A DNA stretch of 64,000 bases from Afipia massiliensis (GTDB taxonomy: Bacteria; Pseudomonadota; Alphaproteobacteria; Rhizobiales; Xanthobacteraceae), in NCBI RefSeq assembly GCF_014203115.1, contig NZ_JACHIJ010000005.1, positions 310,001-374,000 on the forward strand. Direction: 5' to 3'. The notes below the pieces were generated by a model, which worked only from the letters and a program-made list of their open reading frames with translations, was not told where the DNA came from and did not search any database. Within the stretch, counting starts at the first letter, position 1. The number at the start of each line of letters is the position of its first letter. Made by a program: the position numbers and the translations under genes. This document shows positions 8,362 to 17,781 of this stretch, in pieces.

Positions 8362-9522
8362 CTAAAATAAATCCAGTTGCTCATTGGCACGCTTGGGGCG
8401 CGCGAAGTGGCCGGTCGTGAGTTTCGACCGCCGCTTGTTGAGGCCGAGCTTCTCGCAGGCGATCTCGAACCGCCGCCCGATCATCCAGGCCATCGGCCCG
8501 GTGCCCTTCATGCGCGTGCCCCATTGCGAGTCGTAATCGCGGCCGTCGCGCATGTCGCGGATCAGCGTGAAGACGTGGCGGTAGCGGTCCGGATAGTTCG
8601 CCATCAGCCATTCGCGGAACAGGTCGCGCACTTCGAGCGGCAGGCGGAGCAAGACATAACTCGCTTCCCTGACGCCGGCATGGGCGGCGGCATCGAGAAT
8701 GCGCTCGATCTCGGAATCGTTCAGCGCCGGGATCACGGGCGCGACCATCACCGTCGTCGGAATTCCGGCGTCGGCCAGTTGGCGCAGCGCCTCCAGTCGC
8801 TTCGGCGGCGTCGCGGCGCGCGGCTCCATGGTGCGCGCAAGCTTCGGGTCCAGCGTCGTCACCGAAATCGCGACCTTGGCGAGGTTTCGTTTTGCCATCC
8901 GCGCGAGGATGTCGATGTCCCGCGCCACCAAGGCGGATTTGGTGACAATTCCGACCGGATGTCCGGCGCGCTCCAGCACTTCGAGAATGCCGCGCATGAT
9001 TTTGTGCTCGCGCTCGATCGGCTGATACGGATCGGTGTTGGTGCCGATCGCGATCATGCGCGGCTCGTATCCCGGAGCAGACAATTCCTTCTCTAGCAGT
9101 TCCGGCGCGTCCGGCTTGGCGAACAGCCGGGATTCGAAATCGAGCCCCGGCGACAGGCCAAGATAGGCGTGGGTCGGACGCGCGAAACAATAGACGCAGC
9201 CGTGCTCGCAGCCGCGATACGGATTGATCGAGCGGTCGAAGCCGATGTCGGGCGAGTCGTTGCGGGTGATGACCTTGCGCGCGGTATCGACCGCAACCGT
9301 GGTCTTGAACGGCGGCAGTTCTTCGAGGCTTTGCCAGCCGTCGTCGAAGGTGACCCGCGCTTCGGCCTCGAAGCGTCCGCTGGCGTTGGATTGCGCTCCG
9401 CGTCCCCTGCGCCGCTGACGGTCGATCGCGACTTCGATCTCGGGAAACGGGGAAGGAACACCCGCCGGATCAGAGGGGGGCGTCACCGGCGGGTGCTTGA
9501 GGGCATGGGATGCATGGCTCAT
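8362..9522 (-). CDS. PA0069 family radical SAM protein
   Basis: The product (386 residues from ATG 9522) is a radical S-adenosylmethionine enzyme of the PA0069 family, distantly related to spore photoproduct lyase. The 4Fe-4S/SAM motif is clear in GCEHGCVYCFARPTH, spaced CxxxCxxC, close after the family hallmark RSINPYRG. A later stretch (IAIGTNTDPYQPIEREHKI) is also typical. The reaction of this family is not established; DNA lesion repair has been suggested by homology. An in-frame ATG 21 bp upstream (9543) adds seven residues. It is transcribed away from the glycosyltransferase gene at 9763 and toward rnhB. Confidence 0.88.
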   Translation of the reverse strand: MSHASHALKHPPVTPPSDPAGVPSPFPEIEVAIDRQRRRGRGAQSNASGRFEAEARVTFDDGWQSLEELPPFKTTVAVDTARKVITRNDSPDIGFDRSINPYRGCEHGCVYCFARPTHAYLGLSPGLDFESRLFAKPDAPELLEKELSAPGYEPRMIAIGTNTDPYQPIEREHKIMRGILEVLERAGHPVGIVTKSALVARDIDILARMAKRNLAKVAISVTTLDPKLARTMEPRAATPPKRLEALRQLADAGIPTTVMVAPVIPALNDSEIERILDAAAHAGVREASYVLLRLPLEVRDLFREWLMANYPDRYRHVFTLIRDMRDGRDYDSQWGTRMKGTGPMAWMIGRRFEIACEKLGLNKRRSKLTTGHFARPKRANEQLDLF

Positions 9523-9762
9523 GGAGAGAACATAGCATCGCATGAGAACAAAACAAGAACTTCAAGGGCGCCTATCCCCAAATATTTGGGCCGGTCGTGG
9601 CAAGGGCACGATCCATCCGACGGATCGTCCAGCGACAGTTCCCGAGCCTGCCTTGCCGTTAATGAATGCCGCAAAAAGCTGCACCTGACGGGCTGTTCTG
9701 ACTGTGACAAGATGATAACGGTTTCGCATCAATCGTTTGGCGGACACGTATTTCACCCACTC

Positions 9763-10335
9763 ATGATCAGCGTTGTCATTCCCACTGAAGGCGTCGAGCA
9801 ACCCGTTGTTGCCACCCTCGCGGCCCTGGTGCCAGGCGCGGCGGCCGGCCTCGTGCGGGACGTGGTGCTGGTGGATCGCGCTGCGTCCGAGGCGATCGAG
9901 CGGGTCGCCGATATTGCCGGCTGCCATTTCCTGAAGTTCGAGGGCTCACGCGCTGCCGCGCTCGCGGCGGGCGCCCAGCAAAGCCGCTCGCCCTGGCTAC
10001 TGTTCCTGCTACCCGGTGCTGTGCTGGATTCGGGGTGGATCGACGAAACCACCCAGTTCATTCAGGGCGTTTCCCTGAGCGGCCGCCAGCGCGCCGGCGT
10101 CTTCCGCTACGCGCGCTCCCCCTATGAAGACGCCACCGTGCGCGACGGGGTGAAATCGCTGGCGCGGTTCATCTCCGGCCCGTCCCCCGATCAGGGTCTG
10201 CTGATTTCCCGCGATCATTACGAGCGGGTCGGCGGCTATGCCCCTGCGGCGCGGCGCGCCGAGGCCAAACTGCTCTCAAAGCTGGGCCGGACCGGTCGCG
10301 CGGTCCTGCGGACGCGGATTTTCGTCGCCGCCTGA
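9763..10335 (+). CDS. Small glycosyltransferase family 2-like protein
   Basis: A 190-residue cytosolic protein opens with MISVVIPTEG, the first strand of the GT-A fold, followed by RDVVLVDRAAS and RAAALAAGAQ, which resemble nucleotide-sugar binding segments of family 2 glycosyltransferases. The C-terminal part (PDQGLLISRDHYERVGGY) matches the usual region near the catalytic base. It is shorter than most family members (about 230-300 residues), so it may be a minimal or partly degenerate form. The same frame is open for hundreds of bases upstream, but that part overlaps the radical SAM gene on the other strand and is an artefact. Substrate unknown. Confidence 0.75.
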   Translation: MISVVIPTEGVEQPVVATLAALVPGAAAGLVRDVVLVDRAASEAIERVADIAGCHFLKFEGSRAAALAAGAQQSRSPWLLFLLPGAVLDSGWIDETTQFIQGVSLSGRQRAGVFRYARSPYEDATVRDGVKSLARFISGPSPDQGLLISRDHYERVGGYAPAARRAEAKLLSKLGRTGRAVLRTRIFVAA

Positions 10336-10340
10336 CATTA

Positions 10341-10377
10341 GTTGACCCCGTCAACAATAATACTTGACTGCGTCAAC
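10341..10377 (+). promoter_or_regulatory. Two TTGAC-N3-GTCAA operators upstream of the MarR-GNAT gene
   Basis: Two copies of the palindrome TTGACNNNGTCAA lie at 10342-10354 (spacer CCC) and 10364-10376 (spacer TGC). Their centres are 22 bp apart, about two helical turns, so two dimers would bind the same face. They are 47-83 bp ahead of ATG 10424. Position and symmetry fit autoregulation by the MarR-type protein encoded next. TTGAC could also serve as a -35 element. Confidence 0.7.
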
Positions 10378-10423
10378 AATATCTCGAAGATGCCCGTCTG
10401 AACACGACGAGGCGTCGCTCGCC

Positions 10424-11359
10424 ATGAGCCCACATTCCAAAGCCGAACAGGAAACGCGGATCGACACGATCCGGCGTTTCAACCGCTTCTACACCCGCAA
10501 GATCGGCGTGCTCGAACAGCATCTGCTCGAAAGCCCGTTCACGCTGACCGAAGCCCGCGTGCTGTTCGAACTGGCGCATCGCGACCGCACCCTCGCCAAG
10601 GAGATCGGCAGCGAGTTGGGCCTCGATCCCGGCTACCTCAGCCGCATCGTTCAGGACTTCACGGAACAGGGGCTGATCACGCGCAAGCCGGTCCCCTCCG
10701 ACCGCAGGCAGTTCGAACTCGCGCTCACCGCCAAGGGCAAGCAGGCCTTCAGCCGCCTTGAGCGCGCGTCGCGTCAGGAAGTCGGCAAAATGATCGAAGC
10801 GCTGCCTGGCGACGGCGGGCAGCGTCTCGTGGCCGCGATGACAACCATCGAGCTGTTGCTGGGTGATGCGGACGAGCGTCCAGAAGTGACGCTGCGCACT
10901 CACCGGCCCGGCGACATGGGATGGATCGTGCAGCAGCACGGCCTGCTCTACGCGCGCGAATACAACTGGGACATCGCCTTCGAAGGTCTCTGCGCCGAGA
11001 TCGTCGCGCAGTTCCTGAAAGACTTCGATCCGGCGCGCGAACGCTGCTGGATCGCCGAGATCGACGGGCGACAGGTCGGATCGGTGTTTCTGGTGAAGCA
11101 TTCCGACGACGTCGCAAAGATTCGCCTGCTGCTGATTGATCCGGCGGGCCGCGGCCTCGGGATCGGCAAACGGCTGGTTGATGAGTGCATCGCCTTAGCG
11201 CGCAGTTGCGGCTACCGCAAGATCACACTGTGGACCCAGAGCATCCTGCTTGCGGCACGCGGTATCTATCAGAGCGCAGGTTTCGTGCATGTCGCCACCG
11301 AACCGCATCGCAGTTTCGGCCACGACTTGATCGGCGAGACGTGGGAGCGTGACTTGTAA
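10424..11359 (+). CDS. MarR-type regulator fused to a GNAT acetyltransferase
   Basis: This is a bifunctional protein of 311 residues. Residues 1-150 form a MarR winged helix: FTLTEARVLFELAHRDRTLA and LGLDPGYLSRIVQDF give the recognition helix, and KPVPSDRRQFELALTAKGK the wing. Residues 160-311 form a GNAT acetyltransferase with the acetyl-CoA loop GRGLGIGKRLVDECI and the closing motif GIYQSAGFVHV. The family is widespread, but its acetyl acceptors are unknown. ATG 10424 (MSPHSKAEQ) is chosen; the same frame reads upstream to 10364 through the operators. The paired palindromes just upstream suggest autorepression. A role as a ligand- or acetylation-sensing regulator is inference. Confidence 0.88.
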   Translation: MSPHSKAEQETRIDTIRRFNRFYTRKIGVLEQHLLESPFTLTEARVLFELAHRDRTLAKEIGSELGLDPGYLSRIVQDFTEQGLITRKPVPSDRRQFELALTAKGKQAFSRLERASRQEVGKMIEALPGDGGQRLVAAMTTIELLLGDADERPEVTLRTHRPGDMGWIVQQHGLLYAREYNWDIAFEGLCAEIVAQFLKDFDPARERCWIAEIDGRQVGSVFLVKHSDDVAKIRLLLIDPAGRGLGIGKRLVDECIALARSCGYRKITLWTQSILLAARGIYQSAGFVHVATEPHRSFGHDLIGETWERDL

Positions 11360-11520
11360 TGTCCTCGCGTCGCGAACCAGCGCGGCGCGCCACGCCGGAC
11401 CTCGTCGCGTTTCACAAGATCAATGCGAAGCGGCTTCGTCTTCAAGTACGCCGGAACATGTGGCGCATTCTGTCCATGTGGCTAGCCAGAATTCTCAGGC
11501 GGCGCTGACGCGCGATACTA

Positions 11521-12066
11521 CTACTTCGCCTTGCCGCGCTTCAGATGCTCGTCCAGCCGCGGCATGATTTCCACGAAGTTGCACGGCCTGGTGCGGTAAT
11601 CGAGCTGCGGCGCGAGAATGCCGTCCCATCCATCCCGGCACGCGCCCGGCGAGCCCGGCAGGCAGAAGATGAATGTCGCGCCGGCGACGCCAGCGGTGGC
11701 GCGGCTTTGAATGGTCGAGGTGCCGATCTTCGCGTGGCTCAGCATGTGGAACGCGATCGAGAAACCGTCCATCCGCTTCTCAAACAGAGGTTCGACCGCT
11801 TCCGGCGTCACGTCGCGGCCAGTGAAACCGGTGCCGCCCGTGGTGATAACCACATCGACGCCGGGATCGGCGATCCACATCCGCAGCTTGGTGCGGATCG
11901 CATCGGCGTCGTCGGTGACGATGTCGCGCGCAGCAAGACGATGTCCCGCCGCCGTGAGGCGATCCGCCAGCGTCGTTCCGGATTTGTCGTCATCCAGCGA
12001 GCGCGTGTCGGACACGGTCAACACCGCGATATTGAGCGGGACGAACTGAGGCGCCTCGTTGGTCAT
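11521..12066 (-). CDS. moaB: Molybdenum cofactor biosynthesis protein B
   Basis: MoaB belongs to the MogA/MoaB family, which binds molybdopterin and in many organisms adenylylates it before molybdenum insertion. The 181-residue protein contains the conserved core VVITTGGTGFTGRDVTPEA and the later FCLPGSPGACRDGW, both molybdopterin-binding segments of the family. N-terminal IAVLTVSDTR is also characteristic. Length is normal for the MoaB branch. The start is ATG 12066; the metallopeptidase gene ends 9 bp upstream on the same strand, so the two are probably co-transcribed although they have no obvious shared task. The 160 bp between this gene and the MarR-GNAT gene hold nothing recognisable. 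Confidence 0.93.
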   Translation of the reverse strand: MTNEAPQFVPLNIAVLTVSDTRSLDDDKSGTTLADRLTAAGHRLAARDIVTDDADAIRTKLRMWIADPGVDVVITTGGTGFTGRDVTPEAVEPLFEKRMDGFSIAFHMLSHAKIGTSTIQSRATAGVAGATFIFCLPGSPGACRDGWDGILAPQLDYRTRPCNFVEIMPRLDEHLKRGKAK

Positions 12067-12075
12067 GAACGGGCT

Positions 12076-13023
12076 CTAGAGCTGAACGCCGGGCGCAAAC
12101 GTGTTGCAGGACTGCACCGTGCCCTGCTGGAAGCCGGTCATGAACCAGCGCTTGCGCTGCGCCGCCGAACCGTGGGTGAACGAGTCAGGCACCACGCGGC
12201 CCTGCGCCTTTCGCTGCAAGGTATCGTCGCCGATCGCCGCCGCCGTCTGCAACGCCGCATCGATGTCGCCCGCTTCGAGGAAGCCCGGACGCTTCTTCTC
12301 TTCGCGGTTCACCCAGACGCCGGACAGGCAGTCGGCCTGCAACTCGACGCGCACCTGAATATTGTTTGCCTCGGCCTTGCTGCTGGCCTGCTCCTGCATC
12401 TGCCTCGCCTTGGAGAGAATGCCGAGCTGGTTCTGGATGTGATGGCCGACTTCATGCGCGATGATGTAGGCCGCCGTGAACTTGCAGGCGCTGCCGGAGC
12501 AACCGCGGAAACGGGTCTCGACCTCGCGGAAGAATGCCGTGTCGAGGAAAATCTGCTTGTCGGGCGGACAATAGAACGGCCCCATGGCCGACTGCGCCAT
12601 GCCGCAGCGTCCGCCGTTGGTGGCATTCTTGAAAAGCACGATACGTGGGCCGCGATAGGTTTGTCCGCTGGCCTGGAATATCTCGCTCCAGCGGTCGTCG
12701 AGTTCGCCGAGCACACCGGCGATCATGCTGCCCATTTCGTCCGTCGGCGCGCCGGCCTTCGGCGGGCTGCCGGTTTTGCGATCGGTCTGATAGCTCGGCG
12801 CCTGCTGCTGGCCGCCGGTCAGGATCTCGGCGCCGCCGATCAGGATGCGCGGGTCGATGCCCACCGCCCAGCCGATCAGGCCGAACACGACGATGGTGCC
12901 GATGCCGAGCCCGCCGCCTCCGCCCATCGGAAATCCGAAACCGCCGCCACCGCCTCCGCCATAGCCGCTGTCGTCGCGGCGGTCGTCGATGTTGTCGCTG
13001 CGGCGGAAATCATCGTAACGCAT
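12076..13023 (-). CDS. Neutral zinc metallopeptidase, YpfJ family
   Basis: A 315-residue protein of the YpfJ/zinc metallopeptidase family. The N-terminus is a short charged stretch, a glycine-rich run (residues 22-40) and one membrane anchor (IGTIVVFGLIGWAVGI), placing the peptidase domain outside the cytoplasm. The active site is in IIAHEVGHHIQNQLG, an HExxH zinc motif, with the family's later NREEKKRPGFLEAGDIDAAL providing the third ligand region. Four cysteines in CGMAQSAMGPFYCPP and RGCSGSACKF may form disulfides. The start at ATG 13023 has a GAGGAG site 8 nt upstream. No physiological substrate is known for the family. Confidence 0.92.
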   Translation of the reverse strand: MRYDDFRRSDNIDDRRDDSGYGGGGGGGFGFPMGGGGGLGIGTIVVFGLIGWAVGIDPRILIGGAEILTGGQQQAPSYQTDRKTGSPPKAGAPTDEMGSMIAGVLGELDDRWSEIFQASGQTYRGPRIVLFKNATNGGRCGMAQSAMGPFYCPPDKQIFLDTAFFREVETRFRGCSGSACKFTAAYIIAHEVGHHIQNQLGILSKARQMQEQASSKAEANNIQVRVELQADCLSGVWVNREEKKRPGFLEAGDIDAALQTAAAIGDDTLQRKAQGRVVPDSFTHGSAAQRKRWFMTGFQQGTVQSCNTFAPGVQL

Positions 13024-13290
13024 CGGAAATCTCCTCAACCGGCGGGCGCGTCATAGCGACATGCAACGGAGCCGCAAAAGTATCTGTTAACGATTCATAC
13101 CGCGCCCGGCAAAAATTGCCTAGTGCGGCGTTTCAAGTTCGGTGCGGCATTTCGATGGGTTTCCACTCCATGACATGAATGCAGGCTGAATTTCGCAACG
13201 AAACGTGCGCAGCGCCAGTATTCCAGCGATTGGCTGCATTGTTCAACGCACTGCGTGCGTTTGCGATCCGCGATGCAAACCGGATTTCTG

Positions 13291-14554
<1,264 letters not shown>

Positions 14555-14568
14555 CCCGCCGCCTATTC

Positions 14569-14799
14569 TTATTCTCGCCAGCAGGGCTTTTCGATTTCGG
14601 CCGCGACCTCTGCCCAACACATGCCCATATCGTTGACGTCACGTTCGCTCATCGCTGCGAGTTGACGCCGTTCGCGGCTGCGTCTTCGCCATGTCCGGAA
14701 AATTGACGCCGCCGCCCGAGCGATGTCCAGCATCGCACCCGATGATGGCTCTGACCGCCGGCTACCTGAGTTGGCGCCGACTCCGGTGTGAGCCAGCAT
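14569..14799 (-). CDS. DUF1127 (YjiS-like) small protein
   Basis: A 76-residue protein whose C-terminal half carries the DUF1127 signature: [19 protein letters not shown], then [21 protein letters not shown], an arginine-rich helix followed by D-x-G and a KPxWR ending. Proteins of this type are abundant in alphaproteobacteria, and some bind RNA and affect sRNA turnover or phosphate and carbon metabolism. The first 30 residues are weakly conserved and the true start may be an internal one. Its stop is 14 bp from the ccrM stop on the opposite strand. It lies directly downstream of the NTF2-like gene (no gap), so the two are probably transcribed together. Confidence 0.75.
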
Positions 14800-15228
14800 T
14801 CAACCCGCCGCCCGCGATTGCGATTTCGGAAACGGCCCGAGCACGCGCTCGACCAATGCCGTGTCGCAGTATTCCTTGATCTGCTTGATCTTGCCGTTCT
14901 CAACGCGCCAGACCATGCAGTATTCGTTGTCGTACCGGTCGCCGGTCTTGGTGACGTTATCGCCTTTCGCTTCGACCACAACGGCGTCGCCCTCGGCAAC
15001 AAAATTGAAGGCAACGGTTCTTGCGCGATCGGTCAGCAAGGTTCGCAAGTGGCCTAGAAGGCCGTTCGTGATGGCCTCCTTCCCTGTGTAGATTCCCGAC
15101 CACGAATACTGCCCCATCACTACCCACGTCACATCCTCCGCAATGTTATCGATGAAGGTCGTACCGCTGCGGTTGGCGGAGTCGGCGAAGATCTGCTGGA
15201 TCAGTTTCTTGTTGGCTTCGGCACTCAT
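14800..15228 (-). CDS. NTF2-like (SnoaL-type) protein
   Basis: A 142-residue protein of the NTF2-like superfamily, a cone-shaped fold used by ketosteroid isomerases, polyketide cyclases and many uncharacterised hydratases. Characteristic features are the N-terminal helix ending IFADSANRS, the [13 protein letters not shown] pocket helix, and paired strands such as [23 protein letters not shown], where a conserved Tyr/Asp environment faces the pocket. Substrate unknown. The start at ATG 15228 (MSAEANKK) is divergent from a LysR regulator 91 bp away, the classic arrangement for a LysR-controlled target. A second NTF2-like gene is at the other end of the LysR gene. Confidence 0.85.
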
Positions 15229-15273
15229 GAGTTCCGTCCTCTGCTTGTGTGATGAACGGATGATGGAGCGCGT

Positions 15274-15294
15274 ATCGATATTCTTCCAATCGAT
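15274..15294. promoter_or_regulatory. ATCGAT-N9-ATCGAT site between divergent NTF2-like and LysR genes
   Basis: Two copies of ATCGAT spaced by 9 bp form a fully symmetric site of 21 bp in the 91-bp divergent promoter. It contains the T-N11-A pattern recognised by LysR-type proteins. Location midway between the two starts makes it the best candidate operator for the adjacent LysR regulator. No binding data support this. Confidence 0.5.
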
Positions 15295-15319
15295 GCTTTG
15301 TATGATATATATTCGCCTG

Positions 15320-16246
15320 ATGAATTTAGCCTCGCTCGATCTCAACCTGCTGGTTGCCCTCGACGCGCTGCTGCTGGAGGCCAATGTCGGCCGCGCGGCG
15401 ATGCGGATCGGCCTGTCGCAACCGGCGGCCAGCCACGCGCTACGACGGCTGCGCGATGCCCTGGGCGATCCGTTGCTGGTGCGCGCCGGCGCGCGCATGG
15501 AATTGACGCCACGGGCGCAGGCGTTACGTGCACCGCTGGCGCAGGCGCTGGATCAGGTGCGCGGCCTGTTCATGCCGGACGATTTCGACGCCGCCCGCAG
15601 CGAGCGGCGCTTCCGCCTGATGATGCCCGACCTCGCCGTCGAACTGCTGATGCCACCGCTGATGAAAAAGCTGGATGCCACAGCACCCGGTGTGCGGATC
15701 GACGTCGTGCCGTGGCGCGGCCCCGCGATCTTCACCGCCGAGTTCGCGCGCACCATCGACATGGTGATCAGCATCGGCGATGCCTTCAGGGGATTTCACC
15801 GGCAACTGCTCTATACCGACTCCGATGCGCTGGCGGTGCGGCAGGGGCATCCGGCGGGAGTGCGGCTGAAGAGCAAGGACACGTTTCTCAAGGCGAGGCA
15901 TGTCGCGGTCGTCATTCGCGGCCAGAGCGAAGACCTGATCGACACGTGGCTGCAGACCAAAAAGCTGGAGCGGAGGATCGCGCTGGTGGTGCCGAGCTAT
16001 ATCGAGGCCCTGCACGTCGCCGCGCGTACCGATCTCGTCGCGTTCGTGCCGCGCCGCCTGATCGCCGCGCTGTCGAAGCAATTGTCGCTGGTGACGGTCG
16101 CCCCGCCCGTCGATCCGGGAATCGACGAGCAGTTCATGTTCTATCCGACCCGCGCGCAGATGGACCCCGGCTCGATCTGGCTGCGGACCGTCATGCTCGG
16201 GATCGGACGGGAGCTTGAGCGGCCGAAACGCCGCGCTCCGTCATGA
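15320..16246 (+). CDS. LysR family transcriptional regulator
   Basis: A 308-residue LysR-type regulator. Residues 1-60 form the winged helix-turn-helix (LDLNLLVALDALLLEAN, then RIGLSQPAASHALRRLRDAL), followed by the linker helix and an effector-binding domain with two alpha/beta subdomains. Sequence such as LRDALGDPLLVRAGARMELT is typical of the NodD/NahR-like subgroup, which often senses aromatic compounds. ATG 15320 is chosen since MNLASLDLNLL aligns with the usual LysR N-terminus; the frame is open further upstream without support. It is divergent from one NTF2-like gene and overlaps the end of the second one by 6 bp (16241-16246, convergent). Confidence 0.92.
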   Translation: MNLASLDLNLLVALDALLLEANVGRAAMRIGLSQPAASHALRRLRDALGDPLLVRAGARMELTPRAQALRAPLAQALDQVRGLFMPDDFDAARSERRFRLMMPDLAVELLMPPLMKKLDATAPGVRIDVVPWRGPAIFTAEFARTIDMVISIGDAFRGFHRQLLYTDSDALAVRQGHPAGVRLKSKDTFLKARHVAVVIRGQSEDLIDTWLQTKKLERRIALVVPSYIEALHVAARTDLVAFVPRRLIAALSKQLSLVTVAPPVDPGIDEQFMFYPTRAQMDPGSIWLRTVMLGIGRELERPKRRAPS

Positions 16247-16714
16247 AAGCTGCTTCTGAAGCTTTCCCTCGATGTAGACGCTGACGATGGTATCGTCGGA
16301 CGGATAGTTCTCGGGAGCAACTGTCGTGATCTGCGCCTGAATGCATGTCCACTTGCCGTTCTCGAACAGATAGGTGTCAGTATACGTCGTCATCCCGGTC
16401 ACATCCGTTCCATCGCGCCGGCGCGTGCACTTGTTGGTGGACCGCACCAGCGCGACATCGCCTATCACCGTAATCAATTCGTCGCGAACGTCCCAGTAGA
16501 CGATCACCTTGGGATCGAAACCCGTCGCCCAGTGCTTGAGATACATCGCGCGATCCTGCCGCTGGCCGTTGGGCCGGATGTCGATAAAGCCCGGATGAAG
16601 AATGGCGTCGTGCGAGGCCACGTCGTTGGTCACAAAGTTATGGATGAAGCGTGCGTTCAGCGCGCGCAGCATGTTCATCGTTTCGGCCGATTGATGGTTG
16701 GGTTGGGCAAGCAT
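16241..16714 (-). CDS. NTF2-like (DUF4440-type) protein
   Basis: A 157-residue NTF2-fold protein. The pattern LNARFIHNFVTNDVASHDAILHPGFIDI is the first helix and strand of the DUF4440 type, and the strand pair NKCTRRRDGTDVTGMTTYTD plus TYLFENGKWTCIQAQIT closes the barrel. Most members are small periplasmic or cytosolic binding proteins or isomerases, with no defined activity. The start ATG 16714 follows AGGAG 6 nt upstream. The MmyB-type regulator ends 20 bp before this start on the same strand, so regulator and NTF2-like gene likely form one transcript. It is only distantly similar to the NTF2-like gene at 14800. Confidence 0.83.
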   Translation of the reverse strand: MLAQPNHQSAETMNMLRALNARFIHNFVTNDVASHDAILHPGFIDIRPNGQRQDRAMYLKHWATGFDPKVIVYWDVRDELITVIGDVALVRSTNKCTRRRDGTDVTGMTTYTDTYLFENGKWTCIQAQITTVAPENYPSDDTIVSVYIEGKLQKQLS

Positions 16715-16734
16715 TGTAATCTCCTGAGTTTTTG

Positions 16735-17559
16735 TCAGAGCGCCAGTTCGCGTGCCTTTTCCGCCGTAGCGTCGTCCGCCGGATAGAAACATTCGATCTT
16801 CAGTTTTTGCAGCGTCGCATCCGTCGGCATGGCGAACGTCGTAAATGTCGAAAAGAAAGCGAGACGAAAATCGTCTTTCTGAAGCCGCATCGTCATCACC
16901 GGCGAGGATCCGGCCACGTGACGCGGCAGCCTCCATTCCGCGGGCAGTCCGGGATAGGCCATGACCTCGGCAAGCAGTTGCGCCGCGATCCCGCCGCCCT
17001 GCGCGACCTCGCGATGAAGGATCTGGATCATCTGACCGGCGAACTCGTCCCAGTTCACGATGAACTGCCGCAGGCCTTTCGGGTGAAACACCGTGTGCAT
17101 GGCATTATCGGCGAACTCCGGCTCCATGTCGTAGGCATCATGGAACGGCTTGAGCAAGCGCCGCGACGCTTCGTTGCGGATACGAACGTCCCAACGTCCA
17201 TCGATGACGATTCCGGGATACGGCTCCTGCTGCCGAAGAATGAAGTCCAGCGCCTGGCGCACGTGCTGCAAATTGTCCGCCGCCAAGCCGCTGTCGCCAT
17301 ACGGCGGGACAAATCCGGCCGCGACATGCAAGGCGTTGCGCTCTTCCAGCGGAAGATCCAGCGCGGTCCCGAGCAACTGCACCATCTCGCGGCTCGGCTG
17401 CGCGCGGCCGGTTTCCAGAAAACACAGGTGCCGTGCCGAGACATTCGCATCGCCCGCCAGTTCGACCTGGGTGAGGCGACGGACGCCGCGCCAATGCTTC
17501 AGCAGACTACTGAATGGCCCGATCGCCGTGTCTTGCGAAACTGAATTCTGGGTGCCCAT
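16735..17559 (-). CDS. XRE-type regulator with MmyB-like ligand domain
   Basis: A 274-residue regulator with an N-terminal helix-turn-helix (residues 18-75: LLKHWRGVRRLTQVELAG, then VSARHLCFLETGRAQPS) and a C-terminal MmyB-like domain of about 170 residues (PGIVIDGRWDVRIRNEA, RRLLKPF, NAMHTVFHPKGLRQFI, NWDEFAGQMIQIL). This domain is a PAS-related ligand pocket that in actinobacterial relatives binds fatty-acid-like molecules. Alphaproteobacterial copies usually stand beside a dehydrogenase or small enzyme gene they control, here the NTF2-like gene directly downstream. The 220 bp upstream of it, up to the monooxygenase gene, hold no gene, only the divergent promoters. Confidence 0.88.
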   Translation of the reverse strand: MGTQNSVSQDTAIGPFSSLLKHWRGVRRLTQVELAGDANVSARHLCFLETGRAQPSREMVQLLGTALDLPLEERNALHVAAGFVPPYGDSGLAADNLQHVRQALDFILRQQEPYPGIVIDGRWDVRIRNEASRRLLKPFHDAYDMEPEFADNAMHTVFHPKGLRQFIVNWDEFAGQMIQILHREVAQGGGIAAQLLAEVMAYPGLPAEWRLPRHVAGSSPVMTMRLQKDDFRLAFFSTFTTFAMPTDATLQKLKIECFYPADDATAEKARELAL

Positions 17560-17781
17560 GCAACCGAGCGTAGACTGTCGGATCAGAAGATCAATTACCT
17601 TGGACGTAAGTCCGCGACCTGAAAAAGCCGAAAGCGAGCGCGCGCTCCAACGCCACCGCGTCGCTTTTGAAGCCGGATATCTTGAGGCTGCGGAGCCGCG
17701 ACAAGAGCCCCAAAATGTCCTTTCGCAGTTGCCCCCTCGCCGTTTCCCGTGCCATGACCACGCCAGTTACAGGAGCGTATC

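Noticed and set aside
9169-9762. N-terminal extension of the glycosyltransferase frame
   Set aside because: It runs antisense through the radical SAM gene; the family N-terminus starts at 9763.
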